The position numbers were made by a program, and so were the translations under genes. Positions 11,031 through 22,074 of a stretch of DNA of 64,000 bases are shown in pieces. The notes under the pieces are model-generated. The model saw only the letters and a list, made by a program, of their open reading frames with translations. It was not told where the DNA came from and did no database searches. This DNA is from Elmis aenea (taxonomy: Eukaryota; Arthropoda; Insecta; Coleoptera; Elmidae), in the NCBI GenBank assembly GCA_947652605.1, contig OX393579.1, positions 48,180,970-48,244,969 on the forward strand, in the 5' to 3' direction. Positions within the stretch are counted from its first letter, which is position 1, and every line of letters begins with the position of its first letter.

Positions 11031-12173
11031 GTCCCTCGGTTTCCCGTTTATCGATGAATTTTTAAATTCGTCTGTAAAACCATCGGGACACGCTTTAAAG
11101 AACTTCGTCGTCAATAGAATATCGAAAAGCAGCCCATTTTACATGAACGATGTCACGTTTTCGCTTACGATATCCAGGACAGTGATCCATATATAGAACA
11201 TTTCGTTTTTAAAAGTCAACCTTTACGTTTTGATCGAACGTGGGAGTACTTTAAACGTTTGTGTGCAAGTTGGGATTTTCTCAGTTTTAATAACTTATTG
11301 TTGTTAGTCGTGGGCAGCGCGAAGCAATAAGCTTTCGTTTCGTTCTGTTAACATTATAAATGATTATTTTAGACGCCCTTGGATACTAAATTTCGACTTT
11401 GATGTCGGTATGCGTAGTATTTATTTACTCATGAAATACATTAATACAGTTGTGTTGAAAAATATAGTAAATCGACCGATAAAAACTGTACAGGCTCGTA
11501 GTAAAAGTTTAAACTGATTGAAAATCTTCAATGCAGTGTTTTTTTTTTGGCGCGTCGAATATTTTTAGGGCAAGGTCTCTTCGTTTATGAAATAAATAGA
11601 AGCGGACATCCAAACATCGGTGACACAAAAAGACTGGCGAGCACGTGGAATCGTCGAGTAGATATGCGATGAAGTATCCCATCAAGTGGTGGATATTTTG
11701 AATGGTTTTCGCCTCAAAATAAAAACAGTTATAAATACGCTATTTGCAGCCAGTCATGTTCATGTTGCGGGGGCTTAACCTGGCGGGATGCTGAAATTGT
11801 CTCGTAAATTGTCTACTAAATTATTCACGATCACCGTCAAAAAGGAATATTTTTATTTTTAAAAAATGAATGTATTCCGAAAGTATTCTTTGAAAAAATG
11901 ACAGCCCTCCTTTTTCGTCGGGCTGTTATCAAGCAACACGTTTTCGTGACAGTAAAACAAAATAACTGCGATATTATTAATGCTCCTAGGCAACTGAGAA
12001 TGGTGCAGTTGATTATAGTGACAATATCTACTACTAATCTACTCTTAAAAAATTGCAGATTCTTTGAAATCCTTATCCGGAGCAATTTTTCTGGAAGTTT
12101 CCCATTTTAAGATTAGCACATATCGAATTTAAAGAAATTGCGGAAATATTTCGTAATTTTTGTGTCGTCCGTA
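11031..12173. other. No gene recognised
   Basis: Intronic AT-rich sequence between repeat N and the mariner element. Short frames at 10996-11196 and 11837-12110 show no family motifs. Nothing else was seen. Confidence 0.4.
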
Positions 12174-12251
12174 CACGGTCTGACAATTAATTTTGTAGAC
12201 CAATGCTGTAAAACGAAAATTAAAACACTTTTTTCAACCTTTTATTTTCAC

Positions 12252-13616
12252 TTATTCAAAATCACCTACTTTTGATTGAATACACTTGTTACATCGATGA
12301 AGTAGTGATTCATATGATTTTTTCAGCTCGTTTTGTGGTATAGTCTCCAATTTTGTTTGAATACTGTCAATGTCATCAAAATAATTTCCTTCCAAAGAAA
12401 TTTCGAGTTTTGGAAATGAAAAAAAGTTGCACGGTGCCAAACCTCGGAAATACTGTGGATGATTTAACACAGGCTTGATTTTTGACCAAAAAGTGCCGAC
12501 AATTAACAAATTGTGACGCAGTGCATTATCGTGCAGCAAACACCAACTATCAGATGTACCACATTCTGGTGTAATACGACGAAATCTTACCATCAAACGC
12601 TTCAAAACTGTTAAATAAAATTCAACAAATTACTGTTTAACCTTGTGGTACCAATTCTTTATGGTTAAAGCCTTTACTATCATAAAAAACAATTTTCGAT
12701 TGTTTTTCGTAATTTTTTGGCTTTTGGTGAACTTTTCGACTTCCATTCGGCACTTTGGCGCTTTTTTTTGCTGAAGTGGTCCCTTTCGGGTTCCTGTACT
12801 GCGACCTATTGGTCTATATCTTCTGGTGATAGCCCCTTAAAGAAGTCCTGTGTTTTTGAAAAACTCCAGGATTTTCTTAAGGGTGTTTTGTTTACTCTTC
12901 TTTGGCTTTTTCCATTCCTAGAAGTCTACGTCGATAGGGTGTGAATCCTTCACACTGGCATATTTCTTCTTCTTCTTCGCCACATCCTCTGCATTTATTG
13001 GTCTCTGAGAGCCCTATTATGTAGAAGTGTTTGTTTAGCCCACAGTGTCCTGTGGCTGCTCTGATGTCTACTCTGCTCATCCTGAGCGCTTTGTTGCTGG
13101 ATCATACTGGAAACATCAGGTCTTATCACCAGTTACAATCGTTTGGATCATTTCTATTGGTTCCAACGATTTCTCTGGAACGTTAAACTCTCATCAGTTT
13201 TTGATCATCTTATAACCTGTGTGGAACGAATCTTACACAAACCTTTGTTTTTTCCAAATCTTCTTTTAAAATTAATCAAATTGTTTCACGATTGATTTTG
13301 AGAGTCTCTTCCATGATTCTAAAACAGTTGCATGCCGATCGTTATGCACAAAAGCGTACAATTTTTCTTTCATTACGGGTGTTCGATTTGTTGATGGCCT
13401 GCCTGCACGATTATCATCTTTTAGCTTCTCTCTGCCTTCCAAAAATCGTTTATGCCACTTGAAAACTGTTGCACGTTTCAAATATTAATTACGATAAACT
13501 TTTTGCATCATTTCATAAGCTTTTGTGGCATTTGTGCCAAGTTTTCCATGGAATTTTATCACTGCCTTTTTTCGTTTTCCATACACGATGACGTGTGCTA
13601 CTGTTTTAAATGTCAT
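12252..13616 (-). pseudogene. Mariner transposase pseudogene
   Basis: Minus-strand pieces match a mariner transposase in order: KLGTNATKAYEMMQKVYRN then a stop; TVFKWHKRFLEGREKLKDD and NRAGRPSTNRT (helix-turn-helix part, near 13400-13480); VTGDKT-stop-CFQYDPATKR near 13100-13150, where the usual Trp codon is TGA; SAEWKS and YDSKGFNHKELVPQG near 12640-12750; and LLHDNALRHNLL, LAPCNFFSFPKLE, then ...NKCIQSKVGDFE and a stop at 12252. The third catalytic Asp (usually in LAPCDFF) is Asn. Stops, frame changes, the non-LTR insertion and the missing Asp make it inactive. Confidence 0.88.
12765..13085 (-). mobile_element. 5'-truncated non-LTR retrotransposon inside the mariner transposase
   Basis: The mariner codons for PATKR are split, and the target sequence AAAGCGC appears on both sides (plus-strand GCGCTTT at 12758-12764 and 13086-13092), a 7-bp target duplication. 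On the minus strand the insert ends ACTTCAGC followed by a short poly-A. It encodes ATGHCGLNKHFYIIGLSETN, then CRGCGEEEEE and YRRRLLGM, the C-terminal zinc-knuckle tail of a non-LTR polyprotein with RNase H. A longer relative lies at 54521-55300. Confidence 0.85.
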
Positions 13617-13689
13617 TACTTATGAGTGGGACGCGGTATTTAGCTAATATTTGGGTAGAATGTTTGTCATTAATTGAAGTTTAAAATAA

Positions 13690-14290
13690 CATATTGTAAC
13701 GGACCGTACTGCACATAGGCCGCACTGTTGGGGAAGAGTACTTATTACTCTTATGTTTATTGTTGTGAATTATGGCTCGTGATAGTCTTTGTATGATGGT
13801 TGGGCCCTCAAACGTTGTTTTACGTAGTACACAGGTCTAGAGCAATTATTACACACTAAACAACAATTTTAACAACAAACTCCTTTATTTCTCAACCGGC
13901 TGTACATTTCTCGGTGGTTGCTTCTTAACATCTTAACTACCCCAGCGCGACTGTCCCAAGATTTTCGGTTCCCTGTTGCTATCCCTTTTTTATTGTAGTT
14001 GTGACTTTGTCATTCCTTCCTGTAAACACATATTTGTGCGAATAGTTTGTTCTACTTATGATGTACAACTTTATCAACAAATCGTTTGTTGATTGACGAA
14101 ACCCAAATGCTGGCGTTCTAGGACCGTAATATTTTAACGTTAATGTGTTTTTACTAAAGTTGAAGTCCTCATAACTTGGCCCGTTTGAAGTGTTTCATGT
14201 TTTAGTAACTGAAGCATCAGCATTGGTTGCAATGTTATTCATTTAAAACTAAATGAAATAACATTGAAGTAAAATAAAATAAACGACGCC
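13690..14290. other. Extra sequence inside the mariner 5' region, origin unknown
   Basis: Mariner 5' leaders are usually short, but about 700 bp separate the transposase start (13616) from the terminal repeat (14312-14341). The segment starts near ttgtaacggaccgtactgc. It could be a further insertion, although no terminal repeats or target duplication were identified. Confidence 0.35.
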
Positions 14291-14341
14291 ACCCGTTCTT
14301 GTGTTATAAAACCAATCTACGAATTTTATTGTCAGACCGTG

Positions 14342-17068
14342 TAGGTATGCTACATTTTGGTCCTTTGCTATTGTTTTAAAAATGATCGTCTTTTACCGAC
14401 AACAAAACACGCCATTCCGAACTTAACGTTTTTAAGGTTTTTAATTCAGTAGTCGTCGCGTGATTTTTTATTCCAATCGCGTCCACCCATTGACGCGTCT
14501 CGAGCTGGTGTGAAGTATAATTAATTAATATTGATAACCTTTGTTTTTGCTCGCTACCATTTCCGTTAAGGCGTACGACTCTTGACTTTTGTTCCTTCGG
14601 TTCTGGTAAACGTAATTATATACATTTATTCTGTACAATAAGAAAAAAAACGCGATTCAACTCGCATCTCCATCCAATTACAGTCGATCAGACACATGGC
14701 GACTCCACAGTCAGTTCTGTTGTAATAAGGAAGCGAACAAAAAAATCAAGTGCCGGTTTTGATCGCCGAAACCTGAGAGACACGACTGTATTCTTTACTC
14801 GTTTCGTCCGTCCTTGTCGGCACGTCGGATCGTCCTTATCGGGTACCATAGCGAACTTGTATTAAAAGTGTTACATTTCTTAATTTATCTAACCCAGCTT
14901 TGTGAACTTAGCATGTGCACTCGGTAAAAGAAGGTTAAACATGCCGTTGCATGCAAGTCAGTTGTCCGTTAATCGAATGAAATAGCGGCTGTTTTCAGTT
15001 TTGTTGCTGGATTTTATTGGGTTTTTATTTTCACATAAACAATTGACTGCTAATTATGGGCAGGTCGATACTCTTTTGTTTATTAACTTTTTACGTAATT
15101 TTGACAAAGAATGGCTTAAAAAACAAACTTGTTTTGCTGGTAACCAGTGGCGTAACTAGAACAGTAGAGTCCCAATGCGAAAAAGTTTGGCTCTCCCCCC
15201 CTTCCCCTCTGATTTACAACGGCCCAAGAAAGGATTGGCCTTATTAAAATCAGCTGATAACTCGAAAACAAAAGACGATAACTAATTTTAGTTTTAAGGC
15301 CTCTACTCACCAACCAATTTGTCGGTACAACCGACCGACCATTCCGATAAATTGTTTAATGTGTAGTCTATCATCCGACCAACCCGACAGTTGGACAAGT
15401 TGGAACGGTCGGGTGGCCAGACCATCCAACAAGCCAACCGCCCCACCACATTCCTCTAGATAAGGACTATTAAACCGAAAATTTAACGCTATTTATAAAA
15501 TTGTTATCCACAAAATGGCATCAGAGCCAAAATAATAAAAAAAAGTTATGACGTTTACGCTGTGTTGGTTGGACTGGTCGGGAGGTGCGTAGACAACACC
15601 TCAACATCCAACACGGAGTTCCCGACGGACGGTCGGTTCCGACAAGTTGGATTTTGGATAATGAGTAGAGGTCTTATGTTGGATTTTTAGTAGTCGCTTT
15701 TTTGTGTCTAACGCACGGCGAACACAAAGCGAATTTTGTTGTGAAACGTTGGTAACTTTTTATTGTTTGAGATTTTTTTTGGGCCCCAAAATTTCTTGCA
15801 CCGTGGTCCTTTTATGGAGAAGGCCGGTCCTGCAATAGTTATTTTTTTTATCGGATGTTAATAAATCGAAAGCTCATTGTCCAAATAAAAAATACCGTCT
15901 TCAGATTTCTAAAATAAGCTCGTGTTTGGAACTTTTTGGTCCATTAACTGTAACTGTAAGGTCAGTTTACCTAGTTTATGAAAAGAACGATGAGGACGTT
16001 TTCACTAACCAGAATAAAGCAAACAAATGACAGACGTCGTATCTATGAATAAGTATGTAAATATGACTATCAGTAGTAATTGCGTGTTATCTTCGATACC
16101 TCCTTTCAAATGTTAATGTCACCAACAATAGGAACAACTGCCGGCGTACGCGACAGAAATGCTTAAAGCTAATGGGGTACGCTTCTAGATAAATTTAGCC
16201 TCGATTTTTACGTTACAGTTAATTTGTAGTCGTACCTGTTGGATAATCTAGTTTACGTCAAAAAGGCAAATACGATACGTCCAGCGCTCAGCGGAGTCTT
16301 TGTTTCAAGCTGTTGGACCGATTAATTAGTACAGTATCGTAGGACGCCGGTCGAAAACAATTGAATGGCTAAAAGCATACTAGAAAACTGTATTTTCTCA
16401 AGTGAAATCTACATTTCAACTTTTTGCAGTTGTAAAAAGAATAGTCACTCATGAGTGTCGTTAAAAAAAGCGCCAAAGATTGGTTAGAGATGAGACTGCA
16501 GTTAACATTTGCGTTTTAAAAGATTACAAACATTTGAAACAATTTTTTTAAAATGATTAAATCTTTAATTAGTTATGCGATAATAATATTGTTATAGTAG
16601 AAACAAATTATGAAATTATTAATTATAGAATAGAGCTGTACTTCTCTTCGTTAATAGGGCCAAAAAAATATATAAATAAAAACAGGTTATTAAAATTTTA
16701 AAAAATTCCTTGTAGGTCTTGGGGCACACTTGGTTAAACACTGTTTTAGAACATCATTGTTACCCAGAACATTGACGATGGCATGTATTCCTTAGTTTAA
16801 CTTGGGGAGAGGCAAGTTGTTTTGTAATAAAGTTTTTCTACTACCACCCAAGTAAATGGCTCTTACCGTACAGCCTGCATGCGTAGTAAGTGGGTCCTTA
16901 CGCACGGTAAGCAAAAGGCGCAGTTTTTTAAAGAACTGATCAAAGTAGACTCAAGTCAAACGCTTCCTGCATGCCCTAGTAAGTGAGTTATAACGCACAC
17001 TTGTCTAGAAATGTCAAAGTAGGCTTACGTCAAAATTGACGAGACAACGTAATTACATGTGTATATTA
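14342..17068. other. No gene recognised; one MITE candidate inside
   Basis: Apart from the candidate MITE at 15298-15673, nothing supported. At 15146-15165 ccagtggcgtaactagaac resembles a common hAT-type terminus, without an identified partner. Two similar segments near 16874 and 16967 (cctgcatgc...agtaagtg) form a diverged direct repeat. Confidence 0.4.
15298..15673. mobile_element. Candidate MITE with CCTCTACTCA ends
   Basis: The segment begins GGCCTCTACTCA and ends TGAGTAGAGGTC, a 12-bp inverted repeat with one mismatch. It is GC-richer than its flanks and full of ccaacc/ggttgg and gtcgg/ccgac words that can pair. No convincing target duplication was found, so the superfamily is open. Confidence 0.5.
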
Positions 17069-17447
17069 CAGGGGTTTGGAGCAGTCCAATTTTTTAATTG
17101 CACCGCTCCGACATCAATCTGCCTGCTCCAGCTCCGCTCCATGCTCCAAATATAGATAAAATGTTTAAAATAAGTTTTTTAATTAAAAGCTTTGATTTTA
17201 TCGGATATGTGTAAATGGGTCAAAAATTACAATATTTGACCCTGACATATAAGTTCAAGTTAAATAATTGTTTAGAAGAACAAATTATTGGTCAAATGTT
17301 GAGAAAATGAATAAAACTGTTTTTTTTTTTAATTGTAGATAATAAACCGGAGCAGTGGAGCAATCAAAATTATTTTCTCCGGACTCCGCTCCAGCTCCGG
17401 GCAAAAATCCATTGCTCCACTGCTCCGTGCTCCGCTCCAAACCCCTG
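17069..17447. mobile_element. hAT-type MITE with exact 8-bp target duplication
   Basis: Ends CAGGGGTTTGGAGC and GCTCCAAACCCCTG are perfect inverted repeats. The flanks GTATATTA at 17061-17068 and 17448-17455 are an identical 8-bp duplication, as expected for hAT. The interior is dominated by gctccgctcc/ggagcggagc words on both sides of an AT-rich centre, so the 379-bp element folds strongly. No protein is encoded. Confidence 0.9.
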
Positions 17448-19290
17448 GTATATTAGCCAAAAAGCCGTTAAAATCGTGGATATAATGTGATCGTAGAAAA
17501 AGTAAGCTACATAACACGAGCTGTAAAGCAATTACGCACTCGCCGCTTTGCGGCTCCGTGCGCAACTTTTCCACTCGTGCATAATATGCTTCTTACAACT
17601 CTTGTTATGTAATATACTTTGGGACATATTTTAGTATTTTCTAGCAATTATGGGCATTTCATATACAATTTTACTAAAGTAATTTAACAAACAAATGTAT
17701 TCGTGAAATGACCCAGAAAATAATGGGATATGAATTCAATATCTTGCCGTTTAAATGCGAAATCAGAAGAGTCTTCAAGAAGACAGGACAGTATGTCTTT
17801 ATATAAAATTCAAAAAAATTTAATCATTTGGTTTTTGCACGAACTGTTAAGTTACCAATTTTCAGCAAATTTCCATTTTTAACAAACCTAAGGATTTAAC
17901 GAGCATCATCCAAAGGTTCTGAAAACTTTTGAGTGATTTCATTACAGGAAATTTAAATTGTGATAATAGACTTATTCATAAATGTGTAAATACATTGATT
18001 TCTGCTTGTTTTAACAATTTATGTGGACTCTGATTGGAATTTGTTTACATTGAATATGTATTCGTTTAATAGTGTATTTACAGTATTATTCAAGGTGTTA
18101 AGAAAATCATTGAACAAATGTAAATAGTAGAACTGAAGTTCCTCAACCAACAAAAACGTGATACGGTAATTCTCTAACTTACAAAAAGTTTAAGAAATCT
18201 ATAGTTTTTTCTACTATTTCTTTTTCCTTGTTTGTGTTATTCAGTGTCTTCATGGTCCAGTAGTTTATGCCTTTTTCGTAAAAGTAATGTAGTTGTCCTT
18301 TTTTTGATATTGAACTCGAGGCTGACTCCAAGTTTTTTCTTCTTTCTCCTTAATCGGATCGTCTTGTATCTTTCGGTGTCGGAAGTTTTTCCTTCTTGCC
18401 GTAATATATTTATCGGCTAGCCCCTAGAATGACCCAAATCTCTAAAAACGAAAATTGTGTGTATGTGAACGGTTTCATTTTTGTCGCGGCAATAAAACAA
18501 TGGCAAATTTGAGTTGAATTATGTTATATAATAACCGTGACCCCGTTGTGAAATGTGCCCACCGACGACGTGAAGATTTCGTACTCGCAAAACGATTAAA
18601 AGGTTTTCACCGTACCTTAGTGCCTTTGTGAAACTGTTCGTGTAGAAACGGATTTTTTTCGGCCGTGCCTGCTCTTTTGTCTTGACCACGGAATCGAGAC
18701 GTCCGTGGATGTTGATGCGCTTCGATCAAACTCGAACGGTAACGATTGTTTCATATACAGAGCGATTCAACACTACCGACTAACATCACGGTTATAGCTG
18801 CAATTGCAATAGTACTTGGCCTCGAAATTTTGCACGGTGTCCTTACCAAGGTTTAAGTGCTGCAAGTTAATATTTTAAATTCGTTAACGACGAAATCGTT
18901 CTACTGTTACGCTAACGCGATGATGTAAGAGTTAATTATCTCTGTGTACGGGACGTTATTAAAAATATAATAAGATTGTGCGAGATAGCGGAAGTTCATT
19001 AGTTATGAATTCTGGTAATTTCCCTTTTAAATTAACTGAAAACTTGTGAAATGTGATTTGGTTTCATTGAAATACCTAAAATTCTTAATTTAGTGTTCAA
19101 TTGTTTTTGGTTGCTACGGATATCCAACTCGAGGGACACAGTTGGGCAGTATTAGAAGTTAGATAAGCCACATAGAGTTTACTTTTTTTCATGAATTGTT
19201 CGTTAAGCGAATTTCGAAGGTTTTTGTTAACGCAATTATCTTTTTTTAACTTCTTGTTTGAGGTCATTGCTTTCAACACCGAATCACTAA
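17448..19290. other. No gene recognised; fragment of a non-LTR 3' end near 18345-18400
   Basis: 18345-18390 matches the 3' tail of the non-LTR fragment at 59.5 kb (ttaatcgg.tc.tcttgta, then ctttcggtgtc), preceded by a ttctt-rich stretch. The rest is unremarkable AT-rich sequence. Confidence 0.45.
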
Positions 19291-19478
19291 GGTCCGATTG
19301 AATCAAAGCTAAACCCTGGGTTATCTCTAGTTTTGGGTGTTAACCCTGGGTTAGTCCCTAGTTTTCGGTGTTAACCCTCGGTTAGTCCCCAGTTTTAGGT
19401 GTTAACCCTGGGTTAATCCCTAGTCTTAGGTGTTAACCCGGGGTTAATCCCGGGTTTAGCTTTTTATGCAATCAGACC
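19291..19478. mobile_element. Small TIR element (TAA duplication) carrying a 31-bp minisatellite
   Basis: Left end GGTCCGATTG and right end CAATCAGACC form an inverted repeat with one mismatch, continued inward by AAAGCTAAACCC and its complement. Both flanks are TAA, a 3-bp duplication of the Harbinger type. The interior holds four units starting gttaaccc at 19339, 19370, 19401 and 19432, an exact 31-bp period, each also containing ggttagtccc-like complementary words. No protein is encoded. Confidence 0.7.
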
Positions 19479-20411
19479 TAATTCTTCTAAATGTTTTTTA
19501 ACTTCTTATCATATGATTTTTGGTGGGTTTTTTACGAGCTCCAATTTTTAACGCTTTAACCATTTGAGAACTGTTATGACTTTTTTTTTACGATTTCCTT
19601 CCACTTCTTGTTGGAGTCCAATCCCGTATCGTTGATTCTTTCAAAAAAATGTCAACTACTTACTACTTGTAATCATTTATTGTTTGATCTCCCTATTTTT
19701 TCCAGTTCTTACGTTAATTTTTGTGACCATCTGGGTCTTATTTTCCAATAAACCCTGTCATTGACATTGATGATTTAGTTCTTTATCTTAACATAACTTC
19801 TTAGCCATTGGAATTCCTTCTTTCATCCCTTATAGTTCTCAAGAGTGATATCACAAGAAGTTAAAATTTTTGGAACATTGCTCGTGTTCTCCACGGATTT
19901 CGTCTGTTGGAATTTTCGGATGACATTTTGAGACGTAAACTTGGCCAAAGGTTTTTACTTCACCATGACAACGAGCTGAAAACATGGCTAGCACATGTAT
20001 TTTCACTATAATCAGCTTGTTATTGGTCAAAAAAGGCCAAATCGTGTTGTAGGATTTTCCAAGTTTTTTTGGTTAAGTTTCCAGAGCTGGTTGCAACATT
20101 ATCACCTATTTACACGTTCTCATATACAGGGTTCTCGTTTTTCGCGGCTCACTATGGGGATCTCGTAAACGGTAAGAGTTACGACTTCGGTTAAATTGGG
20201 GCAAAGTTGTATATTCAGGTGCTTAATAATTTGACGCAAACAGAACTTATTTATCTTTTTTAGTTTTTGAGATATAGGGAAAAAAGTAAAAAAGTGGATT
20301 TTTGTTTTTTGCCCGTAACTTTTTCATTTGATGTCGAATTTCATTTCTGTTAAAACTTTTTCATGGCCACTTTTTGCAAGGAATCAGAATCCCCAATTAT
20401 ATTTTCCATGC

Positions 20412-20441
20412 GACGTTTCGTTTTTTTAAAACCATCATCAG
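20412..20441 (-). ncRNA. Hammerhead-ribozyme-like core in the family C left arm
   Basis: On the minus strand the order is CTGATGA, a possible stem II GTTTT/AAAAC, then GAAAC and GTC, matching the conserved hammerhead core residues. Stem III could only form the self-complementary ACGT, as in dimer-type minimal hammerheads. Outer pairing CCAT with ATGG could form part of stem I. Activity is not shown. Confidence 0.35.
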
Positions 20442-20920
20442 GTCAATTTTTTCTTATGGACGCTATTTCTGATTTTAACGCCAATTTGTAGAGAATTTTA
20501 TTCTGAATTCGAAAATGTATAACACTTGGCACTTTTTTGAAACCATTGTTGTTAAAAATGGCTAAAACATAGTAGTATATTTTATTTAAAACAAATCCTA
20601 ATCGGCATGGTAAATAATTTTCTTTGTCCCTTTTTTCTTGGAAGTAGGTAATTAAACCGTATTAAATTACTATTAAAGGGATTTAATTAAATCTTTAACA
20701 CAAAAGGAAAATAGGTAGGTATTTATTTATTTATTGGACGAAAAAAAAAACAGCTATGCCACCCATCCACGGTCACCCAACCAAGAACAAACTTAACTTG
20801 TCAAACGAATGCATTGGTTACATCTTTAACGAGTTATGCCCTTTATCTGCATTAATGGCTTCTAATAGGTAAACAGATTTTTGGACTATTTTATTCTTGA
20901 GGCTTTCGCGGCCGTTATCC

Positions 20921-21136
20921 ATAATACAATCTTGGTTTCCGGGTTTGGAACCGCGTCTTCTATATTTAGAAGTAGTTGACGTTTCGACCATTGTGTCTTG
21001 GTCTTTTTCAAAACGACTCGTTTTGTCTTTTTCAAAACAGTCGTTTTGAAAAAGACCAAGACACAATGGTCGAAACGTCAACTACTTCTAAATATAGAAG
21101 ACGCGGTTCCAAACCCGGAAACCAAGATTGTATTAT
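20921..21136. repeat. Perfect 98-bp inverted repeat with 20-bp loop
   Basis: 20921-21018 and 21039-21136 are exact reverse complements by eye. The arm includes ggtcgaaacgtcaactactt and a segment that would read VETSTTSKYRRRGSKPGNQD. On the minus strand that reading continues past the arm into IMDNGRESLKNKI, so the left side keeps the longer parent sequence. This suggests that a piece of an unrelated retroelement was copied in inverted orientation. Perfect identity implies a recent event, gene conversion or an assembly artefact. Confidence 0.9.
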
Positions 21137-21459
21137 ACATTTTTGGACGTTTTTTAAAAAGTATGAAAACTTATATTTGGTTACGAAAATTTTGTTGCAC
21201 ATTTTTATATGCCAAATAAGGGATTAAATGTATTAGTGTATTTTACCTGCTTTTGTTAATGAAATGTCAATTTTATTTCATTCAAAATGTTTATTGTTTA
21301 ATTAAGCTTTTTCTTTAGCACCATGAATCAGATCAGGTGACCATGTTTTTTGACATCTAAAAAAAAAAAAAAGCTCGTGAAACGTCAAAACGGCTTGTAT
21401 TTGGTCTAAACTGTAGTTATTGCATAATATATTTTGTCATCATTGTTCAAATCGTTAAT

Positions 21460-21906
21460 ATGTATACAAATGAAGAAAAACGAGATATGGTTAAAATATT
21501 TTATGGTAATCATCACAATGCACACTTAGCATTAAGGAATTATGAGGCGACCTATCCAGAAAGACGAGAGCCTCATAGAACATATTTTAAAAGGCTGGAT
21601 CAAAACTTAATGGAGTACGGTTCTTTTAGTATACCGAGAAAAGCGTATGGAGATCGAATTGGTGATGAAATAAAGGATGATGTGTTACAAGAAGTAAGTT
21701 GAGTTACATTCATTTACAAAATAGACCAATAAAAAACTATTAGTAACGATTACGTTTAAAATTATTAGGTTCAAAATAACCCTAGAGCTTCAACTTTTCA
21801 AATTGGTACTACAATAAACATTTTAAAAGATAAAGTATGGAGAGTACTGCATAAAGAAGGCTTTAAACACTTTAAAATTCAAGTCACTCACGCTGCATTT
21901 TTTTAA
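21460..21906 (+). pseudogene. Truncated DUF4817-type helix-turn-helix transposase remnant, two exons
   Basis: Exon 1 (21460-21693) encodes MYTNEEKRDMVKIFYGNHHN..., then YEATYPERREPHRTYFKRLD and a short linker, ending LQE before a GTAAGT donor. Exon 2 (21769-21906, acceptor TATTAG) reads VQNNPRASTFQIG..., then KVWRVLHKEGFKHFKIQVTH, and stops. The pattern of an N-terminal (M)YTNEE / YPERR..P...F.RL..L...G.F domain followed by a second helix-turn-helix ending near RVLH.EG is that of DUF4817-containing transposase-like proteins of arthropods. The catalytic part is absent. It sits in the loop of the family C palindrome and is probably a relic of the autonomous parent. An 81-bp region could be translated through the splice site, so expression is uncertain. 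Confidence 0.75.
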
Positions 21907-22044
21907 ATAAAATATTTGTTTTAGCCATTTTTAACAACAATGGTTTCAAAAAAGTGCCAAGTGTTATACATTTTCAAATTCAGAATAAAATTCTCTACAA
22001 ACTGGCGTTAAAATCAGAAATAGCGTCCATAAGAAAAAATTGAC

Positions 22045-22074
22045 CTGATGATAGTTTTAAAAAAACGAAACGTC
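22045..22074 (+). ncRNA. Hammerhead-ribozyme-like core in the family C right arm
   Basis: Mirror of the left-arm motif: CTGATGA at 22045-22051, GTTTT and AAAAC at 22054-22066 as possible stem II, GAAAC at 22067-22071 and GTC at 22072-22074. CCAT at 22027-22030 can pair with ATGG at 22077-22080. Confidence 0.35.

Larger units (their letters stand above)
12174..14341 (-). mobile_element. Degenerate mariner transposon with nested insertions
   Basis: Inverted ends CACGGTCTGACAAT on the left and ATTGTCAGACCGTG on the right extend imperfectly for about 30 bp and are flanked by TA on both sides, the mariner target duplication. The interior encodes a broken mariner transposase on the minus strand. 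At 2,168 bp it is longer than a typical ~1.3-kb mariner because of a non-LTR insertion at 12765-13085 and probably a second insertion between about 13690 and 14290. Confidence 0.85.

Noticed and set aside
13694..14873. Possible solo LTR beginning TGTAACGG and ending GTTACA
   Set aside because: Flanks do not match as a target duplication, and the interval overruns the mariner right end.
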